Shown: positions 1 through 7,317, numbered from the stretch's first letter. The stretch: DNA of 13,317 nucleotides from Desulfobulbus_C sp964551175 (GCA_964551175.1 CAZKBZ010000079.1:1-13317); one strand, 5' to 3'. Notes: a model not told the origin generated them from the letters alone. Numbers and translations: made by a program.

Positions 1-106
1 ACTCGTGCGGGACAGGGGCATCAGGTCGTGAATATTCAGGGGCCAGGGAACAGCCGCCGACAAGCAGGCTGGTTCCAGCCAGCAGAATGACGAATCTTTT
101 ATTCAT
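1..106 (-). CDS. Outer-membrane efflux channel lipoprotein (NodT/OprM type), N-terminal fragment
   Basis: Only the first 35 residues are in the window; the gene runs off the left edge. The peptide starts MNKRFVILLAGTSLLVGGCS, a lipoprotein signal with lipobox LVGGC and acylated Cys19. It continues with a Pro-rich stretch (SLAPEYSRPDAPVP) that is typical of the mature start of NodT/OprM-type outer-membrane factors. These trimeric channels form the exit duct of RND efflux pumps. The ATG at 106-104 overlaps the pump gene's stop by 8 bases (ATGAATAA), so translation is probably coupled. A G-rich stretch (GGGGGAC) just upstream can serve as ribosome binding site. The family call rests on the signal, the opening motif and the operon position, since the barrel domain is not visible. 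Confidence 0.85.
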   Translation of the reverse strand, partial: MNKRFVILLAGTSLLVGGCSLAPEYSRPDAPVPHE

Positions 107-3100
107 TGTTTTGTCCCCCGGAGCTGGTTTCCTCAACATGGGTCATACTTACTTTTTTCCTGTGTTTGCCAAGCGCCTTATAGATCATCACGTAAAAAAG
201 CGGGGCAAACAGGGTGACCAGAAAGGTGGAGGTTACCACGCCGCCAAGCACGCCGGTACCAATGGCCCGCTGTGCTCCTGATCCGGCACCGGTTGCCAGA
301 GCAAGGGGCAGGACGCCGAAGCCAAAGGCCAGCGAAGTCATGATGATGGGGCGCAGACGGAGCCGGGCGGCATCGAGCGTGGCCTTGATAAGGCCGACTC
401 CCCGGTCAACCTCGGCCCGGGCAAACTGGACGATGAGGATGGCATTCTTGGTGGTCAGGCCCAGGGTGATCAACAGGCCAATCTGAAAATAAACATCGTT
501 GGGCATTCCTCTCTGGCTTGAGGCAATAACCCCGCCGATAACCCCAAGAGGCATGGTCAGCAGAACGGCAATGGGGATGGGCCAGCTTTCATAAAGAGCG
601 GCCAGGCAAAGAAAGATGGCAAAGACCGAAAAGGCATAGAGCAGAGGGGCCATGGAACCACCCTGCCGTTCCTGGTAGGATAGCCCGGTCCAGTCATAGC
701 CTATTCCCTGCGGCAGCCTGGAGATGAGTTCTTCCATGGCCGCCATCGCCTCTCCGGTACTATGGCCGGGCGCGGGTTCACCCCAGATATTGATGGACGG
801 AAAACCATTGAACCGTTCCAGCTTGGGTGAGCCAATGGCCCAACGGCCGGTAGCGAACGAGGAAAAGGGCACCATCTTGCCCGTAGTATTGCGGACGTAG
901 AGTTTTTCCAAATCCTGCGGCAGCATCCGGTACGGAGCATCCACCTGGGCATAGACCTTTTTGACCCGGCCGGCCTGGATAAAGTCATTCACATAGGCAC
1001 TGCCAAAGGCGGCTGAAATGGTGTTGTGGATGGAGTTAATCGGGACACCTAAAGCTCCGGCCTTGTCCCAGTCAACATCAATGTAGTATTCTGCCACATC
1101 ATTCATGCCGTTGGGCCGGACCCTGACCAGGCGGGGGTCCTGCATCGCCATGCCAAGCAACTGGTTGCGGGCCGCCATCAGGGCCGCATGCCCCAGGCCG
1201 CCGCGGTCCAGCAGTTGCAGATCAAAGCCGGTACCCATGCCAAGTTCGATGACCGGTGGCGGCGGAAAGGCAAAGAGCATGCCCTCCTTCATCTGCGAAA
1301 ACATCCCCATGGCCCGGCCGGCAACGGCCTTTACTTTCAGATCCGGTCGCTGCCGCTGCTTCCAGTCCCTGAGCTTGACAAATCCCAGGGCCATGTTCTG
1401 ACCCTCGCCGCCAAAACTCATGCCCGCAACCGTGATAAGTGATTCAACCGCTTCTTTCTCCTGGTTGAGAAAATAGTCCGTCACCTTGGCCATAACCGCC
1501 TCGGTCTGCTCCAGGGTCGCTCCGGAGGGCAGCATGCCCATGACCATCAGGATGCCCTGGTCTTCATCGGGAATATAGGAGGTGGGCATGCGTTGAAAGA
1601 GGTAGCCCATGGTTGCAACAATGAGGACAAAAAGAAAAATGTAGCGCAGTTTTTTGGCCAGCACCCGGCCGACCAGCCGCACATAAAGCTCCCTTGCCCG
1701 GAAAAAAAACCGATCAAAAGCACGAAAAAAAGGGCGGAGAAACCAGACCGCGCCATCTGATGGCTGGTGTCCCTTGGGAACGGGTTTAAGCATGGTGGCA
1801 CAGAGCACCGGGGTCAGCACCAGGGCAACCACCACTGAAAGCAGCATGGACGAGATAACGGTCACGGAAAACTGGCGGTAGATAACCCCGGTGGAACCGG
1901 GGAAAAAGGCCATGGGGCCAAAGACTGCGGACAGGACAAGACCGATTCCGATCAGGGCGCTGGTGATCTCATCCATGGATTTGGCCGTGGCCTCTTTGGG
2001 TGAAAGGCCTTCCTCGGCCATGATCCGCTCCACATTTTCCACCACCACGATGGCATCATCCACCAGCAGGCCGATGGCCAGCACCATGGCGAACATGGTC
2101 AGCATGTTGATGGAAAATCCAAACAGGCCGAGAATGCCGAAGGTTCCGAGCAGTACCACCGGCACCGCAATAGTGGGAATCAGGGTGGCGCGAAAGGTCC
2201 CCATGAAGATATACATGATCACAAAGACCAGAAAGACCGCCTCAAACAGGGTCTTGACCACCTCTTCAATGGCCACTTTGGTAAAGGGAGTGGTGTCGTA
2301 GGGGTAAATGACTTTCATCCCCGGCGGAAAATAGCGGCTCATCTCCGCAAGTTTTTGTTTGACCGCATCGGCCGTGTCCAGCGCATTGGCACCGGCGGCC
2401 TGGCGAATGGCCATGGCGGCGGCCGGTTTGCCGTTATACTTGGCGATGATATCGCTTCGTTCCGTACCCAGCTCGGTGCGGCCGATGTCTTTGATACGAA
2501 TCACGGAGCCATCGGGATTGGTGCGGATGGGGATGGCGGCGAACTCCTCCGGGGTCTGGAGCATATGCTGGACAATAATGGAGGCGTTCAGGCGTTGTCC
2601 CTCCATGGCCGGTGCTCCGCCCAGTTGGCCGGCAGAGACCTCGACGTTATAGGCCCTGAGCGCCAGGATGACATCCTCCATGGTCAGACCGTAACTGGTC
2701 AGTTTGTCGGGGTTGATCCAGACCCGCATGGCATACTGGGAGCCGAAATTCATCACCTCTCCGACACCCGGCACCCGCGAGAGAATCTTTTCCAGGTTGG
2801 ACTGGGCATAGTCGCGCAGCCCGTTGCCGTCCATGGAGCCGTCTTCCGAGATCAGGCCGACAATCATCAGGTAGTTGCGGGTGGATTTACTGACCTTGAC
2901 CCCCTGGCGCTGGACCACATCGGGGAGACTTGCCATGGCGAGCTGCAGCTTGTTCTGCACCTTGGACCAGGCAATGTCCGGATCCGTGCCCGGCGCAAAG
3001 GTCAGCTCGACCCGGGAAGCGCCTGACGACGAGCTGGTACCGGAAAGGTAGAGCATATTGTCCAGGCCGGTCATCTTCTGCTCGATGATCTGGGTAACCG

Positions 3101-3281
3101 TATTTTCAACGGTCTCACCCGAGGCCCCGGGAAAAAAAGAATCAATGGCTATAGCCGGCGGAGCGATGGGTGGATACTGCGAAATGGGCAGGTTATAAAT
3201 TGCCAGGCCACCGGCGGTCATCATGATGATGGCGATGACCCAGGCAAAGACCGGGCGTTTTAAAAAGAATCTGGATAACAT
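99..3281 (-). CDS. RND (HAE1 family) multidrug efflux pump, AcrB/MexB type
   Basis: This is the inner-membrane proton-drug antiporter of a tripartite efflux system, 1060 residues long (AcrB-type pumps are about 1030-1050). It opens with MLSRFFLKRPVFAWVIAI, the typical first transmembrane helix. The helix 4 motif GLLVDDAIVVVEN carries the proton-relay aspartates D408 and D409, and the partner lysine is K945 in LGLTTKNAILIVQF. The stretch around FAFPPPPVIELGMGTGFDLQLL resembles the AcrB porter domain closely. The ORF is open upstream to 3458, but the ATG at 3281 is chosen: it has a strong GGGAGGGGAG site, begins exactly at the conserved N-terminus and overlaps the adaptor gene's stop as TAATG. 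The C-terminal tail is short and polar. All proton-relay residues are present, so the pump is expected to work. Substrates cannot be predicted. Confidence 0.97.
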   Translation of the reverse strand: MLSRFFLKRPVFAWVIAIIMMTAGGLAIYNLPISQYPPIAPPAIAIDSFFPGASGETVENTVTQIIEQKMTGLDNMLYLSGTSSSSGASRVELTFAPGTDPDIAWSKVQNKLQLAMASLPDVVQRQGVKVSKSTRNYLMIVGLISEDGSMDGNGLRDYAQSNLEKILSRVPGVGEVMNFGSQYAMRVWINPDKLTSYGLTMEDVILALRAYNVEVSAGQLGGAPAMEGQRLNASIIVQHMLQTPEEFAAIPIRTNPDGSVIRIKDIGRTELGTERSDIIAKYNGKPAAAMAIRQAAGANALDTADAVKQKLAEMSRYFPPGMKVIYPYDTTPFTKVAIEEVVKTLFEAVFLVFVIMYIFMGTFRATLIPTIAVPVVLLGTFGILGLFGFSINMLTMFAMVLAIGLLVDDAIVVVENVERIMAEEGLSPKEATAKSMDEITSALIGIGLVLSAVFGPMAFFPGSTGVIYRQFSVTVISSMLLSVVVALVLTPVLCATMLKPVPKGHQPSDGAVWFLRPFFRAFDRFFFRARELYVRLVGRVLAKKLRYIFLFVLIVATMGYLFQRMPTSYIPDEDQGILMVMGMLPSGATLEQTEAVMAKVTDYFLNQEKEAVESLITVAGMSFGGEGQNMALGFVKLRDWKQRQRPDLKVKAVAGRAMGMFSQMKEGMLFAFPPPPVIELGMGTGFDLQLLDRGGLGHAALMAARNQLLGMAMQDPRLVRVRPNGMNDVAEYYIDVDWDKAGALGVPINSIHNTISAAFGSAYVNDFIQAGRVKKVYAQVDAPYRMLPQDLEKLYVRNTTGKMVPFSSFATGRWAIGSPKLERFNGFPSINIWGEPAPGHSTGEAMAAMEELISRLPQGIGYDWTGLSYQERQGGSMAPLLYAFSVFAIFLCLAALYESWPIPIAVLLTMPLGVIGGVIASSQRGMPNDVYFQIGLLITLGLTTKNAILIVQFARAEVDRGVGLIKATLDAARLRLRPIIMTSLAFGFGVLPLALATGAGSGAQRAIGTGVLGGVVTSTFLVTLFAPLFYVMIYKALGKHRKKVSMTHVEETSSGGQNNE

Positions 3282-4198
3282 TACTCCCCTCCCTTGGCGC
3301 TTTTTTGGGGTGGCGCGCCCGGGCCGCCAGCTGCGGGGCCATGCCCGGATTGCGAGGGGGCAAAAGGAGTAGCCTGGACAGGTGTGCCCGGCCGCAGCAT
3401 CACCAATCCCTCGACAATGACCCGGTCGCCGGGGGCAAGACCAGCTGTAACCAGCCATTTATCACCGATGGCCCGGTCCAGGGTGAGAGGGCGAAAAGCA
3501 GCCTTGCTGTCACCATCAACAACCAGGCAATAGGGGTTCCCCTTGGGATCGCGGGACACCCCCTGTTGTGGAATCAAGACAGCCTGCTCATTAACTCCTT
3601 CTCTGATAACAGCCTGTACGAACATTCCCGGCAGCAAGACGCCATCAGGATTGGGAAAAAGGGCCCGCAGGGTGACTGAACCGGTAGTCTTATCCACGGT
3701 GATGTCGCTGAACTGTAAAATCCCTTCCAGCGGATAGGAGCTCTCGTCTTCAAGGATGAGCTTGACCTTGTTCTGCTCCTCCCCCTGCGACTTGAGGAGC
3801 CCTTGGCGCAAACGGCTTTGCAGGCGGAGAAGATCAACAGTGGATTGGGGNNNNNNNNNNNNNNNNNNNNNNNNNNNNNNNNNNNNNNNNNNNNNNNNNN
3901 NNNNNNNNNNNNNNNNNNNNNNNNNNNNNNNNNNNNNNNNNNNNNNNNNNTTCGTGGATAACATGACCTTCTCTGGCTGCACCGTCACCACGGACACTGC
4001 CGGTGGCCCCATGGGAGGAGGCCCCTGTTGCGGTGGCGGGCCTCCCCCCCGTAACAGGCCTAAAACCTTTTGTATTATTCCGCCTCCTTGTGTCTGGTCA
4101 GGCAGTTGCTCACATCCAGCCAGTAAAAGAGTAGCTGCCATGGCGACCATGATCACACTTCTTGTAATGGATTTACACGCAATTCCATCCTGCTGCAT
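3281..4198 (-). CDS. RND periplasmic adaptor lipoprotein (AcrA/MexA type), interrupted by an assembly gap
   Basis: This is the membrane-fusion subunit that links the RND pump to the outer-membrane channel. It starts at the ATG at 4198, preceded by a strong GGAGGAAG site; the frame is open further upstream, but without a site. A lipoprotein signal ends in LLLAGC (Cys29), followed by a Gly/Pro-rich linker (residues 50-66) and the first adaptor strand, AVSVVTVQPEKV. The 100-N gap then removes the lipoyl/barrel and alpha-hairpin region. Sequence resumes in PQSTVDLLRLQ and continues through EFSDVTVD-like and FPNPDGVLLPGMF motifs to the membrane-proximal domain (GDKWLVTAGLAPGDRVIVEGL). Both flanks are in one frame. 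The C-terminal tail is rich in Gly, Pro and Ser. The stop overlaps the pump ATG by one base. The match to AcrA on both sides of the gap is clear. Confidence 0.93.
   Translation of the reverse strand: MQQDGIACKSITRSVIMVAMAATLLLAGCEQLPDQTQGGGIIQKVLGLLRGGGPPPQQGPPPMGPPAVSVVTVQPEKVMLSTXXXXXXXXXXXXXXXXXXXXXXXXXXXXXXXXXXPQSTVDLLRLQSRLRQGLLKSQGEEQNKVKLILEDESSYPLEGILQFSDITVDKTTGSVTLRALFPNPDGVLLPGMFVQAVIREGVNEQAVLIPQQGVSRDPKGNPYCLVVDGDSKAAFRPLTLDRAIGDKWLVTAGLAPGDRVIVEGLVMLRPGTPVQATPFAPSQSGHGPAAGGPGAPPQKSAKGGE
3851..3950. other. Assembly gap of exactly 100 N inside the adaptor gene
   Basis: Exactly 100 undetermined bases separate two parts of the adaptor gene. A round 100 usually marks a scaffold join of unknown length. 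From memory of E. coli AcrA, the part lost between the first strand and the VDVTQSS-like segment is about 160 residues, or roughly 490 bases. The real gap is therefore probably several hundred bases longer than drawn, and coordinates across it are nominal. Confidence 0.97.
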
Positions 4199-4259
4199 CA
4201 GACTTCCTCCAGATATATAGACGAATAGGTAAATTGAAAGTTTATAATTATAGAGAGTT

Positions 4260-4886
4260 TCATGGCTCAACAAGCAGTCCCTTGCAGAGAATATTTAAAA
4301 TGATGTCAGGGTCATTCGGATAGGGATGCTGCTCAGGCGCTTCCAGCCAGAGATGCAGAAAGGCGTTGGTGAGACTGTCCAGAGCAACAGCCAGGTAGTA
4401 CGGCTGGGCAATCTTTTGAAATAGTTTTTTTTGTATCCCTTCTGCAAAGACCTGGGCGAGTTTTTGCAGAAGTACTTCATAGGCTTGCTGAATGTCTTTA
4501 TCCAGCCCCGCCCTGATATTGAAGCTTGCGCCCCTGGTTTCCGCAAAATAGAGGCGGACAACAGAAACATTATCCATAAAGACAGCTCCCTTGACCTGGA
4601 CATACTTTCGCAGTTTTTCAATCTCATCACCTTCCTCTTCCAGGGCCTCGGTCAGGGCCCTGTGGAATATGTCGGCCTGTTCCATGATGATGGACTTATA
4701 GAGGTCTTCCTTGTTCTTAAAGAACTTGTACAGGGTACCGATGGCAAATTCCGACTTTTTCGCAATTTCCTGCATGGAAACGCTGTGGTATCCCTTTTCC
4801 GAAAAAAGCTTAATTGCCGCTGTCAACATCTCTCGACGCTGCCAGAGCTTCTCCCGTTCCCGCCGTGAGAGTGTTTCTTCTTGCAT
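4260..4886 (-). CDS. TetR/AcrR-family transcriptional repressor of the efflux operon
   Basis: The product has 208 residues, a usual TetR size. The N-terminal helix-turn-helix spans about residues 20-65: an AAIKLFSEKGYHSVSMQEIA helix pair is followed by the recognition segment AIGTLYKFFKNKEDLY, matching the family's GxLYxxFxxKexL pattern. The remainder is a helical, variable ligand-binding and dimerisation domain with no identifiable ligand. The ATG at 4886 is chosen because GGAGAC lies eight bases upstream; the frame extends 20 codons further but without a site. The gene comes first in the pump operon, 61 bases before the adaptor gene, so it is most likely an autoregulated local repressor released by pump substrates. 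A repressor gene transcribed with the pump, not divergently from it, is less common but known. Confidence 0.93.
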   Translation of the reverse strand: MQEETLSRREREKLWQRREMLTAAIKLFSEKGYHSVSMQEIAKKSEFAIGTLYKFFKNKEDLYKSIIMEQADIFHRALTEALEEEGDEIEKLRKYVQVKGAVFMDNVSVVRLYFAETRGASFNIRAGLDKDIQQAYEVLLQKLAQVFAEGIQKKLFQKIAQPYYLAVALDSLTNAFLHLWLEAPEQHPYPNDPDIILNILCKGLLVEP

Positions 4887-4947
4887 ATCAGGTCTCCGTT
4901 TATTTTGGTCTTGCGATCTACAGAAATATGAAGTAGCTCTACGCAAA

Positions 4948-4988
4948 ATGACGACTCGTTCACAATGTAGAATGAAGCGTCATATTGT
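4948..4988. promoter_or_regulatory. Candidate TetR operator region overlapping the promoter
   Basis: Several short inverted repeats cluster around the predicted promoter: ACGA-C-TCGT (4951-4959) at the predicted start site, ATGA-N4-TCAT (4972-4983) between -35 and -10, and an outer pair ATGACG (4948-4953) / CGTCAT (4978-4983). Binding in this place would block RNA polymerase, which is how TetR-family repressors work. The exact operator cannot be fixed by eye, since several overlapping symmetries are possible. Confidence 0.4.
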
Positions 4989-4991
4989 CAA
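4964..4991 (-). promoter_or_regulatory. Sigma-70-type promoter of the tetR-efflux operon
   Basis: On the minus strand a perfect -35 hexamer TTGACA (4991-4986) is followed, after 16 bases, by TACATT (4969-4964), which matches four of six bases of the -10 consensus. Transcription would begin near 4957, giving a leader of about 70 bases before the repressor ATG. It is the best promoter-like pair upstream of the operon. It is a sequence-match call only. Confidence 0.55.
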
Positions 4992-5324
4992 GCAGAAACT
5001 TGCCAACTGCAAAAAATTCTTCTTTTTCAATTTTGGGAAAAGGCTTGAATGCCAACAAGAAGTAACTCGCCGAAATTTTGTAGATATGAGTGGGGAAAAA
5101 AACAGGTCTAAAAACAACGAGGTTGTATCATGCGTCGCGATCATTTTTCATTTTTCTGTGACACAGAGATCGGGCGAAAAAGCAATTTTTCAAGGTAGCC
5201 TCAAGCCAAATGGTATACAGGTAATTCAAACCAAACAAGTACGGGTCGACCTCGCAAAAGTCAACGCCTTTCTCATCTGTACAGATGAACCGGAACAATT
5301 CGTGGTAAACAAAAAGAAACACGT
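4992..5324. other. Non-coding part of the divergent intergenic region
   Basis: No convincing gene is seen here. The region is AT-rich with many homopolymer A and T tracts. It contains two short palindromes, TCTGTG-A-CACAGA (5155-5167) and a 16-bp perfect one at 5273-5288, both built on TCTGT/ACAGA. A smaller GAAAC-AC-GTTTC lies at 5316-5327. Frames open through parts of it lack ribosome binding sites and family resemblance. It is probably a regulatory spacer. Confidence 0.5.
5273..5288. repeat. 16-bp perfect palindrome
   Basis: TCATCTGTACAGATGA is a perfect palindrome with no spacer, about 180 bases upstream of the predicted sigma-54 start site. Its core TCTGT/ACAGA recurs, with a GAC spacer, at 5155-5167. 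It is a candidate binding site for a dimeric regulator that cannot be identified here. Confidence 0.6.
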
Positions 5325-5366
5325 TTCATAAATGTTCTTTTTGTTTCAAAGTAGAACATTTATGAA
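5325..5366. promoter_or_regulatory. 14+14 perfect inverted repeat, candidate enhancer (activator) site
   Basis: TTCATAAATGTTCT (5325-5338) and AGAACATTTATGAA (5353-5366) are exact reverse complements separated by 14 bases. The centre lies about 115 bases upstream of the predicted sigma-54 start at 5461. Sigma-54 activators usually bind at about this distance, roughly -80 to -150. There is no following T tract and the stem is AT-rich, so an intrinsic terminator is unlikely. The repeat itself is certain; the role as upstream activator site is inferred. Confidence 0.6.
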
Positions 5367-5434
5367 TAATCATCTCTACCGTCGCCTTTGCTTAATGTCA
5401 TGAAATTACGTGGTAACCCAAAAAATTTATGCTG

Positions 5435-5450
5435 CGGCATGCTTTATGCT
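5435..5450 (+). promoter_or_regulatory. Sigma-54 (-24/-12) promoter of the receiver/transporter operon
   Basis: CGGCATGCTTTATGCT fits the consensus TGGCAYG-N4-TTGCW at all but two positions. The invariant GG (5436-5437) and GC (5448-5449) have the obligatory 10 bases between them. The start site would be near 5461, leaving a leader of about 53 bases before the ATG at 5514. A direct repeat TTTATGCTG (5426-5434 and 5443-5451) overlaps the element. A sigma-54 activator gene lies in the same window at 9801, which strengthens the call. Confidence 0.7.
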
Positions 5451-5513
5451 GATAATAAGACAAATGGATCAGGTGTAGCCTCTTAACATTTACCAGATTT
5501 AAAGGAGCCGCTT

Positions 5514-6731
5514 ATGTCATCAATTGCTCTGTATTGCAGTAGTTTCACAGATGAAAAAAAAATTCGCGAACTGCTTGCTGCGGCATCAGGCTTTAATGTT
5601 ATCCAGGACGATGAAATTATCAATGAAGTCTGTCGGCTGCATAATATTGACCACGATAAGGTAGAGCGTGCTCTGTATGGCCCGGTATCGGTCTTTAACA
5701 AGTTTACCTTGGAACGGGAGCAGATTACAGCTCTGTTTAAAGCATCTCTGGCAGATCATCTCAAAAGTTCCGGTGTGATATATAGTGGCTACATCTCCCT
5801 GCTGATTCCCCAGGAAGTGACACATGTCCTGCGAGTAGGAATTTTTGATGAGAAGGGAAAACGTGTCCAGCGGGCCATGAGAGAAGGTCTTACAGAGAGA
5901 AGCGCCTTAAAAATCATAAAAAAACATGACGTAAGTGCGACAAACTGGGCTGATTTTCTCTATAAAAAGGCGGTAACCGACCCATCTCTGTACGATATTG
6001 TTATTCCCGTTGGTTCCAGTACTCCGGAAGCAACTGTACAGCTTATCATGGAAAACTACCATAAGCCTGCTGTTCTTGAAAATGAGACTTCCCGGCAGGC
6101 TGTTGCTGACATGGCGCTAAGCGCCAGGGTTGAACTGACGCTTGTAAAAAAGGGATACACAACGGAAGTCAAATGCAGCAAAGGTCATGTCACCCTGCTG
6201 ATCAACAAAAGTGTACTTAATTTTGCCAAGCTCTCCAATACACTTACCGAGATTGTCAAAGGTGTGGAGGGAGTAGAGAGTGTTGATGTTCACACCGGCA
6301 AAGATTATCACGTATCCGTTTACAGAAACCAGGAATTTTCTCTTCCCCCTAAAGTATTGCTGGTTGACGACGAACAGGAATTTGTCCAGACGCTCTCTCA
6401 ACGACTCAATACCCGCAACTATGGATCATATCCTGTTTTTGACGGGATGCAGGCCATGGATCTCCTTGACAGCGAAACACCTGATGTCATGGTCCTGGAT
6501 CTGAAAATGCCCGGTATGGATGGTGTTGAAGTGCTGAGCAAAACCAAAGAGGCCAATCCTGACATTGAGATAATTATTCTCACCGGACACGGATCTGAAG
6601 AGGACAAACAAACCTGCATGAAGCTGGGGGCCTTTGCCTACCTGAACAAACCTGTTGATATCAGCCAGCTGACAGAAATAATTGACAAGGCACATAAAAA
6701 GGTGGCTGCCAAAAAAATAGCCCACATCTAA
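5514..6731 (+). CDS. Cytidylate-kinase-like / BON-like / receiver fusion protein
   Basis: The protein has 405 residues. Residues 1 to about 182 resemble the cytidylate kinase-like family: IALYCSS start, QDDEIINEV near 31, then GKRVQRAMREGLTERSALKIIKKHD and a closing YDIVIPVGSSTPEATVQLI. The glycine-rich P-loop is missing (CSSFTDEKKI instead), so kinase activity is doubtful. Residues about 200-265 (VKCSKGHVTLLINKS to GVEGVESVDVHTG) look like a BON-type fold; this is tentative. Residues 279-398 form a complete receiver with D285/D286, phospho-acceptor D329 (VLDLKMPG), T357 and K379. There is no DNA-binding or enzymatic output after the receiver. The ATG follows AAAGGAGCC. It is the first gene behind the sigma-54 promoter and is followed by a second receiver. 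The N-terminal part may act as a nucleotide-sensing or dimerising module. Confidence 0.85.
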   Translation: MSSIALYCSSFTDEKKIRELLAAASGFNVIQDDEIINEVCRLHNIDHDKVERALYGPVSVFNKFTLEREQITALFKASLADHLKSSGVIYSGYISLLIPQEVTHVLRVGIFDEKGKRVQRAMREGLTERSALKIIKKHDVSATNWADFLYKKAVTDPSLYDIVIPVGSSTPEATVQLIMENYHKPAVLENETSRQAVADMALSARVELTLVKKGYTTEVKCSKGHVTLLINKSVLNFAKLSNTLTEIVKGVEGVESVDVHTGKDYHVSVYRNQEFSLPPKVLLVDDEQEFVQTLSQRLNTRNYGSYPVFDGMQAMDLLDSETPDVMVLDLKMPGMDGVEVLSKTKEANPDIEIIILTGHGSEEDKQTCMKLGAFAYLNKPVDISQLTEIIDKAHKKVAAKKIAHI

Positions 6732-6789
6732 TTTATTATTAAAGGGTTAACCTGCATTACCGCACAGCCCGTTGTAAAAAAAGTCGTCA

Positions 6790-6805
6790 GGGAATCTGTT
6801 TTGCT
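6790..6805 (+). promoter_or_regulatory. Possible second sigma-54 promoter before the single-domain receiver
   Basis: GGGAATCTGTTTTGCT has GG at 6791-6792 and GC at 6803-6804 with exactly 10 bases between them, and a good -12 part (TTTTGCT). The -24 part (GGAAT) is weak. The start would be near 6816, about 60 bases before the receiver ATG. It lies inside a loose hairpin formed by TCGTC/GACGA with flanking A and T tracts. It may be chance. Confidence 0.3.
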
Positions 6806-6876
6806 CGACGATTTTTCAAGCTGCTTTTGCCAGCTGCAAATCGCCTGCGGAAATGGCTGGTTAAGGAGAAAATGCC

Positions 6877-7317
6877 ATGGAAGATCAATTGGCTGCAAAG
6901 GTTATACTGGTAGATGATGAGGAAGAGTTTATCGATCTCATGTCACAGCGACTTGAAGCCAGGGGACTTAAAGTCGTAGCTGTGACAAGCGGTGAAAAAG
7001 CCGTGGCAATGGCCAATGATCAAAATTTTGATGTTGCAATTGTTGACCTTGCCATGCCGGGAATCGATGGGATCGAAACCCTCAAACAGATCAAAGCAAG
7101 AAGGCCGGACATGGAAGTCATAATGCTCACCGGGCAGGCTACCGTACAGAGTGGCATTGAAGCTATGAAACATGGTGCCATCGATTTCCTGGAAAAACCA
7201 GTGGATATGAAGGTTCTTATGGACAAATTGCAAAAGGCCAAACACGTACGAATGCTTGCCCTGGAAAAAAAGTCAGCAGATGAGCTGAAGAATATTTTAA
7301 AAAGCAAAAGCTGGTAA
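6877..7317 (+). CDS. Single-domain response regulator (CheY-like receiver)
   Basis: The product has 146 residues and consists almost entirely of one receiver domain: KVILVDDEEEF gives the acidic pair D13/D14, IVDLAMPGIDG holds the phospho-acceptor D57, and T85 (MLTGQ) and K107 (LEKPVD) complete the active site. A short Lys-rich helical tail follows (about residues 120-146). There is no output domain, so it must act by protein contact or as a phosphorelay intermediate. It resembles the receiver of the preceding gene (VDDE-EF, SQRL, DL-MPG-DG, LTG, KPVD), which suggests a duplication. The start is at ATG 6877 with AAGGAG eight bases upstream. A likely partner is the histidine kinase at 11558. 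Confidence 0.93.
   Translation: MEDQLAAKVILVDDEEEFIDLMSQRLEARGLKVVAVTSGEKAVAMANDQNFDVAIVDLAMPGIDGIETLKQIKARRPDMEVIMLTGQATVQSGIEAMKHGAIDFLEKPVDMKVLMDKLQKAKHVRMLALEKKSADELKNILKSKSW

Noticed and set aside
2355..3026. Plus-strand open frame of 223 codons opposite the RND pump gene
   Set aside because: It is antisense to a well-conserved pump region, has no ribosome binding site and shows only low-complexity composition from codon bias of the real gene.
3282..3458. N-terminal extension of 59 codons on the RND pump gene
   Set aside because: The extension overlaps the adaptor's coding end in another frame. The ATG at 3281 has a strong ribosome binding site and begins exactly at the conserved pump N-terminus.
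5128..5322. Minus-strand open frame of 64 codons in the divergent spacer
   Set aside because: No ribosome binding site, aromatic-rich random-looking sequence, and it spans the regulatory palindromes.
4711..5331. Plus-strand open frame of 206 codons running antisense to tetR and into the spacer
   Set aside because: Its first half is antisense to a clear TetR gene, it has no good ribosome binding site, and its composition (Lys, Asn, Phe and Ser rich) follows the AT-rich spacer. No family resemblance.
5325..5366. Inverted repeat read as an intrinsic terminator
   Set aside because: The stem is AT-rich, no T tract follows on either strand and no gene ends nearby on either side. An activator-binding role fits its position better.
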